DNA of 64,000 nucleotides from Actinernus sp. WN-2022 (GCA_030867875.1 JAOWCC010001634.1:135614365-135678364); one strand, 5' to 3'; positions 46,707 to 58,620 are shown, numbered from the stretch's first letter. Program-made: numbers and translations. The notes: generated by a model from the letters alone, not told the origin.

Positions 46707-47625
46707 GATGCTTTTGCCGTTTTTTGTTGCCCTCACCTTTACTGGGCCAAAATTATTCATTTGATTGATCATTTCGTAATTCAGTTAAAGCCGCTCTGGG
46801 CTTTTGTCCTTAGCAATTTTATTCCAGATCTTTGTGTATCAATATTACTTTTAGGTTCCCAGTAAGCAAGCTCAGTCAATGCAGCACCAAGTACAAGTAT
46901 GTAATATAGCAAAGAGGGAAAACATAAATGGAATATTCGCTAGCTTTTTTCTCTGGGTTATTCTATTTTCTAATGTATCTGTTAGAATCACTTGTAAACA
47001 ATTGCTATGTAACAACATGCTTGCACGTGCAATCGAGTCAGGGGCGAGGTCATTACAATGCATCCCCCTCATTGAGTCACGGTTTGCACGTGAACAGTTC
47101 CTGGTGTTTGGTTACTCACTTCAGATGTTCATGGAGTGAAGACATAATTTTTTTATCTCCCACCTCCTCCCCTTTTCCTGACCACCTGTGTTTGCTCGGT
47201 TACAGTGCACGTAGGCGTTTTTTGCTGCCCTCACCTTTAACTGAGCCAAAATATTGTTAAAACTTTTTATGAGGCGTTTTTGCTGCCCTCACCTTTACTG
47301 GACCAAACGTATTGCAACATATTGTTAATACTTTTTTTGAGCCGTTTTTTTGCTGCCCTCACCTTTACAGGGACAATATTGTTAATACTTTTTATGAGGC
47401 GTTTTTGGCTGCCCTCGCCTTTACTGGGCGAAAATTATTGTAAAATATTGTTAAGACTTTTTATGATTGATCATTTTGTAATTCAACTAAAGCGGCTCTG
47501 GGAGTTTGCCCTTAAGCAATTTTACTTCAGAGAGAAGATTCAAGATTGTTCTTAGGTGCTCAGTAAACAAGCTCAGTCAATCCAGCACTAAGGTACAATT
47601 ATCTAACATAGCAAATAGGGAAAAC
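46707..47625 (+). repeat. Direct repeat pair with ~64-bp tandem units
   Basis: A block of about 220 bp at 46707-46925 recurs at 47395-47625 (TGATTGATCATTT.GTAATTC, GCTCAGTCAAT.CAGCAC.A). Before the second copy are four units of a GCGTTTTTGCTGCCCTCACC-type repeat ending TTAATACTTTTTATGAG. Confidence 0.8.
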
Positions 47626-47820
47626 CTAAACGTATAGTAATACACCAAATTCCAATCGGCATATGCAAACACAGCAATTCCAAGTGGAAAACTCAAATGC
47701 ACTATATCAATAGCCTCACGAAGTTCGGCGCAAACCGGCAATAATTATATATGGCTTCGTAAGTTTGATAGAGGAACAATCAGTATTATACATGTAAAGT
47801 ATATTTATGTATCTTTTTAC

Positions 47821-47974
47821 CTGTACACGCAGCAGCAGCACCAATAATAACGGATGGAATGACGAAGATGATACATCCAAAAGCTGCCGTGAAAGACAGA
47901 CCTTGGGCAATCTTGGCGTTCTTACATGCCAATACTCGCTGGAAATACACTTGCCAAGGGATACCACCAAAAAT
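47821..47974 (-). CDS. SLC5A7: Choline transporter exon 5
   Basis: The acceptor CATTAG lies before 47974 and the donor is ACAG|GTAAAA at 47820. It reads IFGGIPWQVYFQRVLACKN, then AKIAQGLSFTAAFGCIIFV, ending IPSVIIGAAAACT plus one nt. GGIPWQ.YFQRVL is a signature of the choline transporter branch, and the following hydrophobic segment is a membrane helix. The exon is 154 nt and ends in phase 1. The phase matches exon 6, whose first two bases complete an Asp codon. Confidence 0.93.
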
Positions 47975-48479
47975 CTAATGGATAAAGACATCAAAGTATA
48001 CATATATAATCTTCCTAAGTAATATTGTGGCATGATTCTAAAGGTTTTATTAGTCTGTAGATCTCGGGACATCCTCAGAGATCCAGGCCGTCGGAAAATG
48101 AAAGGGGAAAAGGACACCCTTGGAACTATAATACTATACAAAAACCATTTATAAACTCAAAATTAATCCAATTAGCAAAGTGTGAAGCCAGAGTACTCGC
48201 GGTACGTATATATACAACAATGAAACTAGTAGTCATCAATTACCATGAACAAACTGACAATTCATGTCAATGAGTTGTCAATATCCAACCGTGTTATTTG
48301 TTCGAGCTCGCCGAAAACATCTCTTTTCTCTAACATTGTCTTTACAACTAAAAGTTGCTCCTTCATCTTTTGAACGTTTGGAAAACGAGCTCAAAACAGA
48401 AGAAATAGCCTTCGATAGCTTTCCTCCATGTTCTCATCGTCACGCGCCAAAAGAACAACCGAGTATGACTTGTCACTGG

Positions 48480-48742
48480 CTTTAGAGCGGATTTCAATTG
48501 AGTGTCGGAAGTGTTTTGGTTTTGCGTTTACTAAGCTCTCCTATTGGCTGAGAAAGTAAACCAACCAATCAGAATCCAAAGTAAAACCAAATGCAAATTG
48601 TTTTGGTTTTGCTTTGGTTTGTCATTGGCTCACAGAGAAGCCATTTATGAGTTACTTGTGATTACTCGCTCCTATGATTGGCTGGCTGTGGGTAATTTGT
48701 GTTTGGTTTCACTACACTCAACTGAAAACCGCTCTATCTTAA
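48480..48742. mobile_element. MITE in intron 4
   Basis: Inverted termini AGAGCGGATTTCAATTGAGT / ACTCAACTGAAAACCGCTCT. Inside are inverted CCAAT and GATTGG-type short repeats and several TTTGGTTTTG blocks. Non-coding. Confidence 0.8.
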
Positions 48743-49309
48743 TGTAAAGTAAAGTAACCTAATTATTTAACGTCGGAAACTCGTGACAGTCTCGTAAGAG
48801 TCTTGAGGCCGACGGTGCACTCACACTTCCCCTCCTCCCCCTCCCTCGTCAGTCCGACACAGAAATCGAATTTGGGACCTCATGCTCAATGTGTCGTGCA
48901 TTAACCCATAATGCACCACACACCTACACCACCTTGTAGGTGTTACAACGGATGGGATCGCCGCTGTTAGTATGTAGTTTGATGGACAAGGTGCCCAGTA
49001 TAATAGTTTTACTAGTTAATTATATCCAGCAATGGCTTTTCATAACCAATTGTGCCCAGCATTGTGAACGTTGCCTACCGGCCTTATTATAAAAAGGATG
49101 CTAATGAAAACACGGCAAGCAACCTATTTTTGGAAATGTTTTTTTGTAAAGTGACTTCCCAAGGCATCCGTTTCGCCTTTCTCTTTAATTTTCCGAAGCC
49201 CTGGGTCTCCGGGAACGATCTCAAGATGATCATGAACTCACAAATATAGATCCACTGAGATTAAGTCCAGATATTGTTGAGTAAGTAATGCTTAGATTTC
49301 TATTCATAC

Positions 49310-49435
49310 CAGATGCATTGAATAGTCCAACCATAGCCCAGTTTTGTGGGGCTGCCATTCTCCAATCCATTTCGAGCTGTTGTCGGATATGTTGCTAACA
49401 GCAGGGTTGGTCAAAACGAAAGGAATGCTAAGCCA
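49310..49435 (-). CDS. SLC5A7: Choline transporter exon 4
   Basis: This 126-nt phase-0 exon has acceptor GACAG|TGG and donor CTG|GTATGA. It reads WLSIPFVLTNPAVSNISDN, then SSKWIGEWQPHKTGLWLDYS, ending MHL. It aligns with the vertebrate segment between the helix ending IFVGL and the start of GGIPWQ. The middle is the variable extracellular loop. The sequence contains overlapping N-glycosylation sequons (NIS, NSS), consistent with an extracellular position. This is the least conserved exon, as expected for a loop. Confidence 0.9.
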
Positions 49436-49808
49436 CTGTCAAAAAGAAATAAAATGTTATCGTGTATTGAAAACCTGGCAAATAGAAAGGTCAATAAGGA
49501 TAATAAGGTTAATATGTATAACTGACAGAAACGCCCGCTCTGATTTCAGAAAATAAAGATCGAAGACTGTTCTAGACAATTACAGAATAAGCGTTTTTGA
49601 TGGATACGCAAGCAAGTGTTCGATTATGTATCAGTCGACTATTCCAAGCATGCCCTGCCCTGCCCTGTCCACCCCTCCCTAGGGCACTTGTGGGGCATTT
49701 GACAACTTATCAGTAACCTGGGGCCGGGGTGGAGCATTTACGCGCAGGCGTACTAAGTGACATAACTCCTCTGTAAATAGTAAAGACAAGTGTGTAATGT
49801 AATCTTAC

Positions 49809-50113
49809 CAAGCCAATGAATATGCACATGAGCTGAATGATATCCGTGTACGCTACGGCATACAGTCCTCCGATCAACGTATACCCAACGGCTATGGCAG
49901 CTGACGTAATGATTGACGTAAATCTGTCTAAGCCAAGCACAACACTGACAGTGGCTCCAAGAGCGGCTAGGATGGAGGCGGACCAGAACACTTCTCCCAT
50001 CAGTGCCGGGATGTACAAGAGACCACCGAAACGAGCACCGTATTTACGCTGGAACGGGTCCAGCATGGTGACGAAACGGCGGTTACGCATGATCTTAGCG
50101 AAAAACAAGCCAC
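49809..50113 (-). CDS. SLC5A7: Choline transporter exon 3
   Basis: This is the largest internal block at 305 nt. Acceptor TTTCAG|GT completes a Gly codon with exon 2, giving [20 protein letters not shown], then [20 protein letters not shown], a long hydrophobic run and [15 protein letters not shown]. The donor is TTG|GTAAGA at 49808, phase 0. It covers several transmembrane helices of the SSF fold, including the conserved VTMLDPFQ loop. A 160-aa plus-strand open frame at 49837-50319 overlaps this exon in antisense and has no coding support. Confidence 0.95.
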
Positions 50114-50243
50114 CTGAAATAAATAAGAGAACAATTGTTGTTAGGGTGGACAGGTCTGCAAAATGTGCGGGAGCAGTCCTAAATGGTTTCTGTTCAGAAA
50201 ATCTTCAGAAACTTGACACATCACAACAACAATCGGGGGTTAA

Positions 50244-51389
50244 AGACCCTGTGTCCGAGCCCATGGTGCTTTGCGCCATTGTTTGTTTGTGCGTGACGAC
50301 ACTAAGGACGGCTGCATAGGAGGCTATAGTTTATCAACGGCCGCATAAATTAAAGGCCAACTTTTTGTCGAACTAAAATGCTCTCGATTGTTTATAAGTT
50401 TCATAAAAGTACACATACACTTTGGATAACAAATTTCATAATTTCTACTGGATTAAAATCCCAATCGAGCCCACGAATTTCCCCCGGATGCTTAGAATAT
50501 GATTTTAACAGTATTCGGCAGGAAGCCAGTTGTACTGCCTTTAGATTCTAATTCGGTTTACGAGTGCGACTTTTCACAACTCTACAAGGAAACACATACT
50601 CTTGCTACCTTGTTTTCATGTCTCCAGTATTGTTTAGCTGTATTTGAAGATCTCTACTTTCCTTGCGAATGATATATTTTGAGTGCAAAATGAAATGTCG
50701 TACTCGCACTCGAGTCAAACTCACAGCGAAGTAACAGCTGAACTCGGCAGATTGGAGTTTGACCCGCGGTCGTAGTTTTGGTAGCAAGACTTTCTGGACG
50801 TACTGGAGGATGAAAAAAAAGGTTAAGGGCATTGCTTTCTCTGCTAATAAAAATGCAAAACATATACAGATACAGATAAGTCGTAACACATCAGTGGAGC
50901 TGAGCCGTGCGAAATTATAATTACGAATGATCTTGATGCCAGAAGAGGTTGCTTTGTATTTCCAACGAAACCCGCCGGTCCCTTAGTGCAGCAAATCCCC
51001 GGAAAACTCACGTAGTAGTCCTTTTGAACCACAAGTGTTCTCATGTAGACCTAGAGAAAGTAAAATGTGGACTGCTGAAGGATTATTTGTCGAGTCGCTT
51101 CGCCTCGCTGTCTGTTCTTTCTTCGGCATTCCTCCACTCGCCACTCTAGACCGGGATTCGAAGAAATATTCGACTAAATTTTCATTTTAAAAGACATATA
51201 TACAAAAGTTAAGATAAAAGAAAGTCAGTTAAGCATATATATCTATAAATAATTACACGATGGCCCAAACTAGAGATGGATTTCGAAAGATTCGAGAGTC
51301 ACATAATAAAAACACCGCTCTTTCTGATTTTCGTAGCCTACGAAAATGATTTGCGCGCGCAAAGCACCATGGGCTCGGACACAGGGTCT
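50244..51389. mobile_element. 1.15-kb TTAA-flanked transposon forming most of intron 2
   Basis: TTAA at 50240-50243 and 51390-51393 flanks TIRs AGACCCTGTGTCCGAGCCCA and GGGCTCGGACACAGGGTCT, extended by TGGTGCTTTGCGC. The interior has no recognisable transposase. Confidence 0.8.
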
Positions 51390-51520
51390 TTAAGGGGAAA
51401 ACGCAAGGGTTAAGAGTTTTATTAGTTTACTCATCAAGCCAATTAAATTTGGGACTGGTCTATAGTTCTTCCTTCACGTACATAAAAATCAAATATGTAA
51501 TGCCTGATCACAGTTCATAC

Positions 51521-51634
51521 CAAGTAATAAGCTTGTTGTGTAGCCCCACGGAGCTTGAGTCCATACCAGACCACTGCCTTGTTTGTAAACAGCTTCTGCT
51601 GTTCCATTGATGTAGCCTCCACCAACCCAGGTCG
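51521..51634 (-). CDS. SLC5A7: Choline transporter exon 2
   Basis: The acceptor TTTCAG lies just before 51634 and the donor is CTTG|GTATGA at 51520. The split codon with exon 1 gives Ala, and the reading is [18 protein letters not shown] followed by [20 protein letters not shown]. The [10 protein letters not shown] segment belongs to the unwound substrate/ion-site helix region of CHT-type SLC5 proteins and is nearly invariant in the family. The exon contributes 114 nt and ends in phase 1. A plus-strand reading through this interval is only antisense shadow. Confidence 0.93.
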
Positions 51635-52369
51635 CTGAAATACAAGAGATTCGAATGAAACCGCTCTGGCGGTCTCGTGGCGGTTTCCGTGGTTACTGTT
51701 TAGTGTGTGTAGCCTGCTTATTAACATATCCTAGCGAAATGTGTAGCTGAACTGTGTTAATGCTTAAAAATTGTACCCAGACATCGCAAAAAGTGATAAA
51801 AGGAAAAACTATCTTGAAGTTGTGCTAAGACAAGTGTTTCTGCTTCAGGGTAGTGACAGGGTTGCAAGTCTTCAGATAATGATGCATTGCCTTTACTTTT
51901 GCACAGACTCCAGTTGAGCGACCTGTTTATATTCACACTGCAGCAAAACGTGATGCGCATGCGTATTTGATGAGCCAGTCACGTGCGTGTATCCCCAGTT
52001 TCCCGCCGAAACTAAAAGAAAACAAAGGCAATCACCCCTGTTTCTGATTTTAGGTACGAATGTGCAATGTTTCGCAAAAAAAAATACTTAAAAGCTAAGA
52101 CTTTAACAGGTTGAAGTTTTCTTAATCTGTAATTCGCTGTGAATAAAACTATTTACTAAAAGCGTTTAAGCCCTCAGGAACTTGTAAATGAAACCAGAGC
52201 CTTCGTTCTTTTGGCCAGCGGAGCACAACGTTTTGCCGCGATGTGGCGTAACTTACTTGGACGCTGATTCACTGCCATAATTTGTTTTTAATCACATAAC
52301 TACTGTGAAAACACTATGTAATGTGGTCGCACAAAAGGTATCCGTACACTAAATCGAACAATTTACAGA

Positions 52370-52640
52370 CTTACAAGAACTGTGTAAAACGTCTGTAAAC
52401 TGTTTATAACATTTATCTCTGAATGTACAAGTTTACAGATCTTTTACAAACAATTTAAAGAGCATAAAATGTCTGTAAAACATGCCTTGACAGACGTTTT
52501 GTAAAATTACTACTGTATATATAAAATGTTTCTTTAAAAAAATATGTAATTTTTTGTACAGTTTACAAACATTTTACAAAGTCTGTAAAATGTCTTTGAA
52601 ATGCTCACATTTTTCAGACATTTTACATAGTTCTTTACAG
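52370..52640. repeat. Degenerate GTCTGTAAAATGT repeats
   Basis: Many direct and inverted copies of GT.TGTAAA.TGT(T/C) and TTTACA(A/G)A. This is low-complexity satellite-like sequence, not coding. Confidence 0.6.
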
Positions 52641-52674
52641 ATTGAATTGCAATTTAGCGTGTTGGTTTTTGTGG

Positions 52675-52730
52675 TGGGGGTGAGGGGGGGGGGGTTGTGG
52701 AAGGTGGGGGGGGGGGGGCGGGTGGGGAGG
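52675..52730 (+). repeat. G-rich tract
   Basis: Nearly uninterrupted G with few T/A. It precedes the SINE at 52760-52905. Confidence 0.8.
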
Positions 52731-52759
52731 GAAAACCATCAGAGCAAGGGCGAGATACC

Positions 52760-52905
52760 AACAAACTCAACTCGCATATGGCGCCGCGTCCGGGGATAGA
52801 ACCTGGGCCACGTGTGGCGCCGCGAATGGAATTGAACCCGGGTCACAGAGGTGAGAGGCGAAGCGCTTACCACTTTCGCCATCCCGGCTGCCCAAATCGT
52901 TAGAT
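52760..52905 (-). mobile_element. tRNA-derived SINE, family 3
   Basis: The minus strand reads AGCCGGGATGGCGAAAGTGG (box A) and GGGTTCAATTCC (box B) at tRNA-like spacing, then a CCCCGGACGC block. The acceptor ends do not pair as in a functional tRNA. The copy at 57040-57140 is related. Confidence 0.7.
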
Positions 52906-53469
52906 TTTCTAGTGGTACTACCTGAAGACCTAGTGATTCTGACACTACCCTGAAGCACTTCTAGTATTCTAAAGCAAGCGCAACCATTGTCGAGTTGTTC
53001 ACCCTGTTCTATTCGCCGCCAGAGGTCGGGCACCAAATGGGATCACCATGTCTGCACCCGGCCTTCTAAGAATAAATAAACACACAAGTATCGTATGAGT
53101 TAATCGATTAATGTTATCAATGAAAAGGACGGAGTGCAACTGTATCATTGTCAGTTGTCAGTTGCACACTTAGTCAATGAGACTAAGTGACTAAATAGTG
53201 TCATGATTTCATATTAGGCAATTTTCGTATTCTCACCGATGAGCTGCGGGGGCGAGTCCAGGATTCTCAGAGGAGGGGTTGATAGGGGCATGATCAAGGC
53301 AACTTCTTTGTTTTTCTTTATGAAATGGAGGGTGAGGAAGGGGGATTCGATCGAACCCCAATTTGCGCCATGGATCAGCTCCAGAGCTGGAACGAGCCCC
53401 TCAATGGAGTTCACTAAACATATGGAATTCACTAAACATATGTCAAGGGCCAATGTCAATAGAACTGAA

Positions 53470-53740
53470 CCTTCAGGTTTCTTTAAAACAAAACAACAAA
53501 AATTAATCCCTGAGATAGAAGAGAAATACCATGTGAATGTCCTGGTATGCTTTTAAATTGTTTTAGATAGCCGGTGGCAAAGATTAAAGAGGACTACAAA
53601 AGCTCATTCTAGAAACTTGAATTCGCTTAAAGTGAACCGATTTCAAGTTGCACTAAATTTCTCTCAAAAGCAGTATTTCTTTATCCACTCGAATTTTTCC
53701 CATCCTTCCGCAAAATTGTTTCACATTTCACAGAGTTGAG
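53470..53740 (+). repeat. Dispersed repeat shared with 13980-14190
   Basis: Collinear, same-strand copy. See the shared blocks CATGTGAATGTCCTGGT and AGTGAACCGATTT. Confidence 0.6.
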
Positions 53741-54181
53741 TGTCCCTTTAACATTAGAAAAGATACGTCCGTTTTATACTACATTAAATGTATCGTTCCA
53801 GCTCATTCGTGAGAATACGAAACTTGCTTATTCGGACTACTTTCAACAAAAAACAACGTGACTCAATGACAGCATACGGGCATCCGTGTGTTAAAACGAA
53901 TGAATGATGTAAAGCGTAGATACATACGTGGATTTTCAAGAGATGATTAAAACGTTAAGAGGGAAGGAGTAAACATTTTCCTTGATGAATATTCAACTGC
54001 GTTTGTTTTAAATTTTGCGTTAAAAACACAGCGCTTAAAGGGAACCTCGGTTGAAAAACAGTGTTCCTTGTTAGCGTACCTATACCCACTGCAATACGTG
54101 ATAGGTCTACGATACGCCGATAAGACTGAAATTACCACAGGGAGCAGAATAGTAATACGTACATCACGTGGCAGCTAGTGC

Positions 54182-54450
54182 GAGTCGGTTCATTTCAGCC
54201 GCCATCTTGTTTTGTGGTATCAATCTGATCGCTGCATAGTCGGGGGGCAGCGGTAATACCACAAAACAAGACGGCGGCTGAAAGGAATTCGAACCGACTC
54301 CCCCCAGGAGGCCTTCACCTCTCAAAACCTTGCATTTTATTGGACCCCATTTTGATTGCACTGACAAAGTATTCCATTGTTTTAGGGTTAGGGTTTGTAT
54401 CATTTCAGATTTAGGCATTGTGTGGATAGCCAATACTATTCCAGGTTACG
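54182..54450. repeat. Inverted repeat joined to the 38600 repeat family
   Basis: GTTCATTTCAGCCGCCATCT is mirrored, with a TTGTTTTGTGGTAT inner part, by ATACCACAAAACAAGACGGC at 54254. It is followed by a copy of the 38600-38775 repeat. Confidence 0.7.
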
Positions 54451-54821
54451 CCGCCTGCTGAGTAATTAGTGATTAGGAAGGCCAGTTCAAGTGATGGGAC
54501 AATGGCCCATCACTTTCTCAATTTATGTGCCATAATTTGTTTTAGGGGGCCATGGGGCCATTCATGTTTTTTTTATATTCTCCTTCTTCTTCCTCTTCTT
54601 CTTTATGTTTTTACTTGCCTTTTCACGTAAAGAATCGAATTATTTAATTGTTTGATAAAGAACGAATTTATAAAAAAAAAATTCTAACAAATGTCCACCA
54701 AGAGAATTTAGCCTGAAAAATATGTTTGTTTATTTATCGTGAAACCACTTACAGCGCACGACGCGCAAATGTACGACCACTTTTAATGGCTCTGATCTAA
54801 AACCCCACACGAGTCAGAGCG

Positions 54822-55032
54822 CGAGTAGAACACGAGTAGAACACGAGTAGAACACGAGTAGAACACGAGTAGAACACGAGTGAACAAGAGTAGAACAAGA
54901 GTGAACACGAGTAGAACACGAGTAGAACATGGGTGAACACGAGTAGAACACAAGTAGAACACGAGTAGAACACGAGTGAACACGAGTAAAACACGAGTAG
55001 AACACGAGTGAACACTAGAAGAACACGAGTGG
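54822..55032 (-). repeat. 11-bp minisatellite (GAACACGAGTA)n
   Basis: About 19 tandem units on the plus strand, with some shortened to GAACACGAGT. Open minus-strand frames rich in YSCSTRVLLVF are translation artefacts of this repeat. Confidence 0.95.
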
Positions 55033-55354
55033 AAAACTTAAAAAAATACTGAAAAACAACTAAGCCAGGGTACCATATGGATAACACCACAATTTTCCGG
55101 ATCACCGAGTTTGCTCCTTCGTTTAGTATCACATGACTTCCGGCTGAACGCTGCTATGCCAGGACTTTTGACATACTGTTGTGATATATGCCCGGGGCAT
55201 TTATACTGTTCTTTGCAAGCAGGAAAAGTACTCTTAATGTCCACTCCTAAATGTTGATTGAATTTGGTAAGTAACTACATTTCAAAGGCGGTATAGTTAA
55301 TTGGTTTAAGTTGACGTTCAGTGGCGCCCGGCAGTGATTTTAATACTTGTTGAT

Positions 55355-55875
55355 CTTGAGTTTATAACTTCACGCATCTTTACGTTTTCATTTAAAGTGC
55401 GACTGTGAAAGTTTGACTCGTTTGAAAATTGCATTTAGCCGACCGGCAATCAAACGAGTGCCGCCTAGACTTAATTAAATCTAGGCGGTACGCCTTTGAA
55501 AGCTTTGTATGAGAACAGCCTCACGTGTTTGATTTACGGTCTGTTAAGGGGCCGACCATTTGACTTTTGAGGGGGGGGGGGGGGGGGGGGAGGGGGGTGG
55601 GTGTTCTTGTCTGTGGTCGATTATTTTTTCTTTAGCAGTGTTGTTGCACGAATTTTTTTTGGCGAAAAAAGCGGAGCCAGAACAAAGCTTTTCCGCTTGC
55701 AGGATATTTTTTTTCAACACCGTTGGCTTGCAGGATTTTTTTTTTCAAAAACACCCCCCCCCCCCTCAAAAGTCAAATGGTCGGCCCCTAAATGCAATTT
55801 TCCAAACGAGTCTTAAACTTTCACAGTCGCACTTCAATGAAAACGTAACTAGACGCGTGAGGTTATAAACTTGTA
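55355..55875. mobile_element. Nested foldback with internal G/C tracts
   Basis: Outer arms (about 55355-55440 and 55790-55875) share GTGCGACTGTGAAAGTTTGA and AAAATTGCATTTAG. The inner arms GGGGCCGACCATTTGACTTT then TGAGGGGG (about 55549-55590) are mirrored at 55755-55788. Two inverted repeats of different families are thus nested. Confidence 0.8.
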
Positions 55876-57039
55876 CTGTCGTACATGCATGGTAATACTT
55901 TAAGCCTTGAACGCTTGAATATTTATTTATTTTTGCATGTTTTCAGCCCACCTTCTCCAGGGTCTTTCAACTTAATAATTACAAAATTACAACGAATTTT
56001 CGAATTCGTATTTTCGAAAATTCACAACGAAAGTTCGAAAGGCTTATCGAAATTTTGTTGAAACTTTGAATGACTTGGCTTGAAATTTCTTTGAACTTTC
56101 GTGTGAACTTTCTAACGCAAACAAAATATGCTTAGTACATTGCTTTCGAGCAGAACTGTAGCAGGACGAAACTACGATCATATGTACGTTTCTTAACGTA
56201 TAAGTTCGAGTTTCCCAAAGCATGAGGAATTGGAATGTATCCTTAGGCCTTAATGCAAATAGCGCACGCCCTTTCTAATCCCTGGGATGATACGTATTAC
56301 TATTCTGCTCCCTCTGCAATTACGTGACCAAGCCCTTTTCTGAACGAATAAAACTCATTCGATTTTCCCGCGCGCTGCCATCTCGGATCTGATATCGCCA
56401 GCGAGTTGCTCCAAATGCGGGAAAACAGCAATAGCAAGCGTCACATTTTGATACAGTATTCACAAGCATCGATCGCTCCCTTGCGAAGTTCCCATTTATC
56501 GTAAAGGCCCCTAACATGGCCTAGGTCTTAAACTTTAATTTAGATTTGTTATTTCATTTGTTTTCACTTTCTCTATTGCTCTGAACTGTTTCAAGAAGAA
56601 TGAGTGTGTTTAATTTCGTCAAGAAATGCAGCAACTGTTGTAAGTCAATTCATTAACACTTAATGAATAGACCCTTTGACTGGCCTGTTTGTTGCGCCCA
56701 TCTCAAATCCTTTGAGAAAAAGGATTTTTGTTTTCAAGAAATTTCCATATTAATGTATCTTTTCATGAGTTAACAAGAAATAAAGGAGACGATACACTAG
56801 GGAATGGAACACGTGATCTGAAATGGGGCAACAAAAGGGTATATTGGTGAATTAATGTTACTTAATTAAACTAAGTGAATGACGACAGAAAAGGAATTGG
56901 TTTTCGCGCCTTAAAGTCCAAACAAAACAAACCTTAATGTATAAATACGTCGACGGATTCCAAATTCGAATGGAATTTAAAACTGTTTTTTTTAGGATGA
57001 AGGAAAAACCGGAAAACCCTCGGAATGAGGGGGAGATAC

Positions 57040-57140
57040 CAGAAAACACAACTCACATCTTGTACCACGTTCGGGAATCATACCCTGGCCACAGCAGTGA
57101 GAGGCGAAGTGTTTTCCACTTGCGCCAACCCGGCTCTCCG
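57040..57140 (-). mobile_element. tRNA-derived SINE, family 3, diverged
   Basis: The minus strand has AGCCGGGTTGGCGCAAGTGG (box A), CTTCGCCTCTCACTGCTGTG, and a degenerate box B GGGTATGATTCCC. Similar in layout to 52760-52905. Confidence 0.6.
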
Positions 57141-57229
57141 CACTGTTGGAAGAGGGAAGGTATGAATGCAGGAACAAAAGTAAATGCATCACGTGATCAC
57201 TTGTTGTACCCATCTTAGGGCCAAGGACC

Positions 57230-58620
57230 TCAGCATGCCCCACCCATCTCGTTTGATGTAATATTTCAAAAACACAGCTAGGTGTTTCATAGTTTCATTT
57301 CATGCAAGAAAATTAAACGGACGATATCCCATCTTGGGACCAAGGTTTCCCACCCATCTCGTGTGATGTAATATTTCTAAAACACAGCTAGGTGTTTCAT
57401 TTGATGCAAGAAAATTAAACGGACTATATCCCATCTTGGGACCAAGGTTTCCCACCCATCTCGTGTTATGTAATATTTCCAAAACACAGCTAGGTGTTTC
57501 ATAGTTTCATTTGATGCAGGAAAACGGACGATATCCCACCTTGGTACCAAGGTTCCCACCCATCTCGCGTGATGTAATATTTCCAAAACGCAGCTAGGTG
57601 TTTCATTTCATGCAGGAAAACGGACGATATCCCATCTTGGGACCAAGGTTTCCCACCCATCTCGTGTGATGTGGTATTTCCAAAACAGAGGTAGGTGTTT
57701 CATAGTTTCATTTCATGCAGGAAAACGGACGATATCCCATCTTGGGACCAAGGTTTCCCACCCATCTCGTGTGATGTGGTATTTCCAAAACATAGGTAGG
57801 TGTTTCATAGTTTCATTTGATGCAGGAAAACGGACAATATCCCATCTTGGCACCAAGGATTCCCACCCATCTGGTATGATATAGTATTTTAAAAACATAG
57901 GTAGGTGTTTCATAGTTTCATTTCATGCAGGAAAACGGACGATATCCCATCTTGGGAACAAGGCTTCCCACCCATCTCGTGTGATGTGGTATTTCCAAAA
58001 CAGAGGTAGGTGTTTCATAGTTTCATTTCAAGCAGGAAAACGGACGATGTCCCATCTTGGGACCAAGGTTTCCCACCCATCTCGTGTGATGTAATATTTC
58101 CAAAACAACTAAGGTGTTTCATAGTTTCATTTCATGCAGGAAAACGGACGATCTCCCATCTTGGGACCCCCACCTATCTCGTGTGATGTAATATTTTCAA
58201 AACAGAAGTAGGTGTTTCATAGTTTCATTTCAAGCAGGAAAACGGACGATGTCCCATCTTGGGACCAAGTTTTCCCACCCATCTCGTGTGATGTAATATT
58301 TCCAAAACAGAGGTAGGTGTTTCATAGTTTCATTTGATGCAGGAAAATGGACGATATCCCATCTTGGCACCAAGGATTCCCACCCATCTGGTATGATATA
58401 GTATTTTAAAAACATAGGTAGGTGTTTCATAGTTTCATTTCAAGCAGGAAAACGGACGATGTCCGATCTTGGGAACAAGGTTTCCCACCCATCTCGTGTG
58501 ATGTAATATTTCCAAAACAACTAAGGTGTTTTATTGTTTCATTTCATGAAGGAAAAAGGTAAGTGTACCAAGTAATCACTTTTTGTACTCATTTCAGCCT
58601 CACCCAATCCACGAAAGTTA
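57230..58620 (+). repeat. ~104-bp minisatellite, 13-14 copies
   Basis: Units contain CCCATCTTGGGACCAAGGTT, CCCACCCATCTCGTGTGATG, a TAATATTTCCAAAACA block, and AGGTGTTTCATAGTTTCATT. Unit starts recur every 97-110 bp. Two non-adjacent units (57841 and 58358) share the variant GGCACCAAGGATTCCCACCC, which indicates block duplication. It lies in intron 1 of the transporter gene. Confidence 0.92.

Noticed and set aside
49837..50319. 160-codon plus-strand frame
   Set aside because: Antisense to transporter exon 3 and the end of a transposon. Real coding is on the minus strand.
54783..55132. Three overlapping minus-strand frames rich in YSCSTRVLLVF
   Set aside because: They are products of the 11-bp minisatellite in all three frames, not proteins.
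57300..58430. Frames containing DGWETLVPRWDIVRFP repeats on both strands
   Set aside because: Translation of the 104-bp minisatellite.
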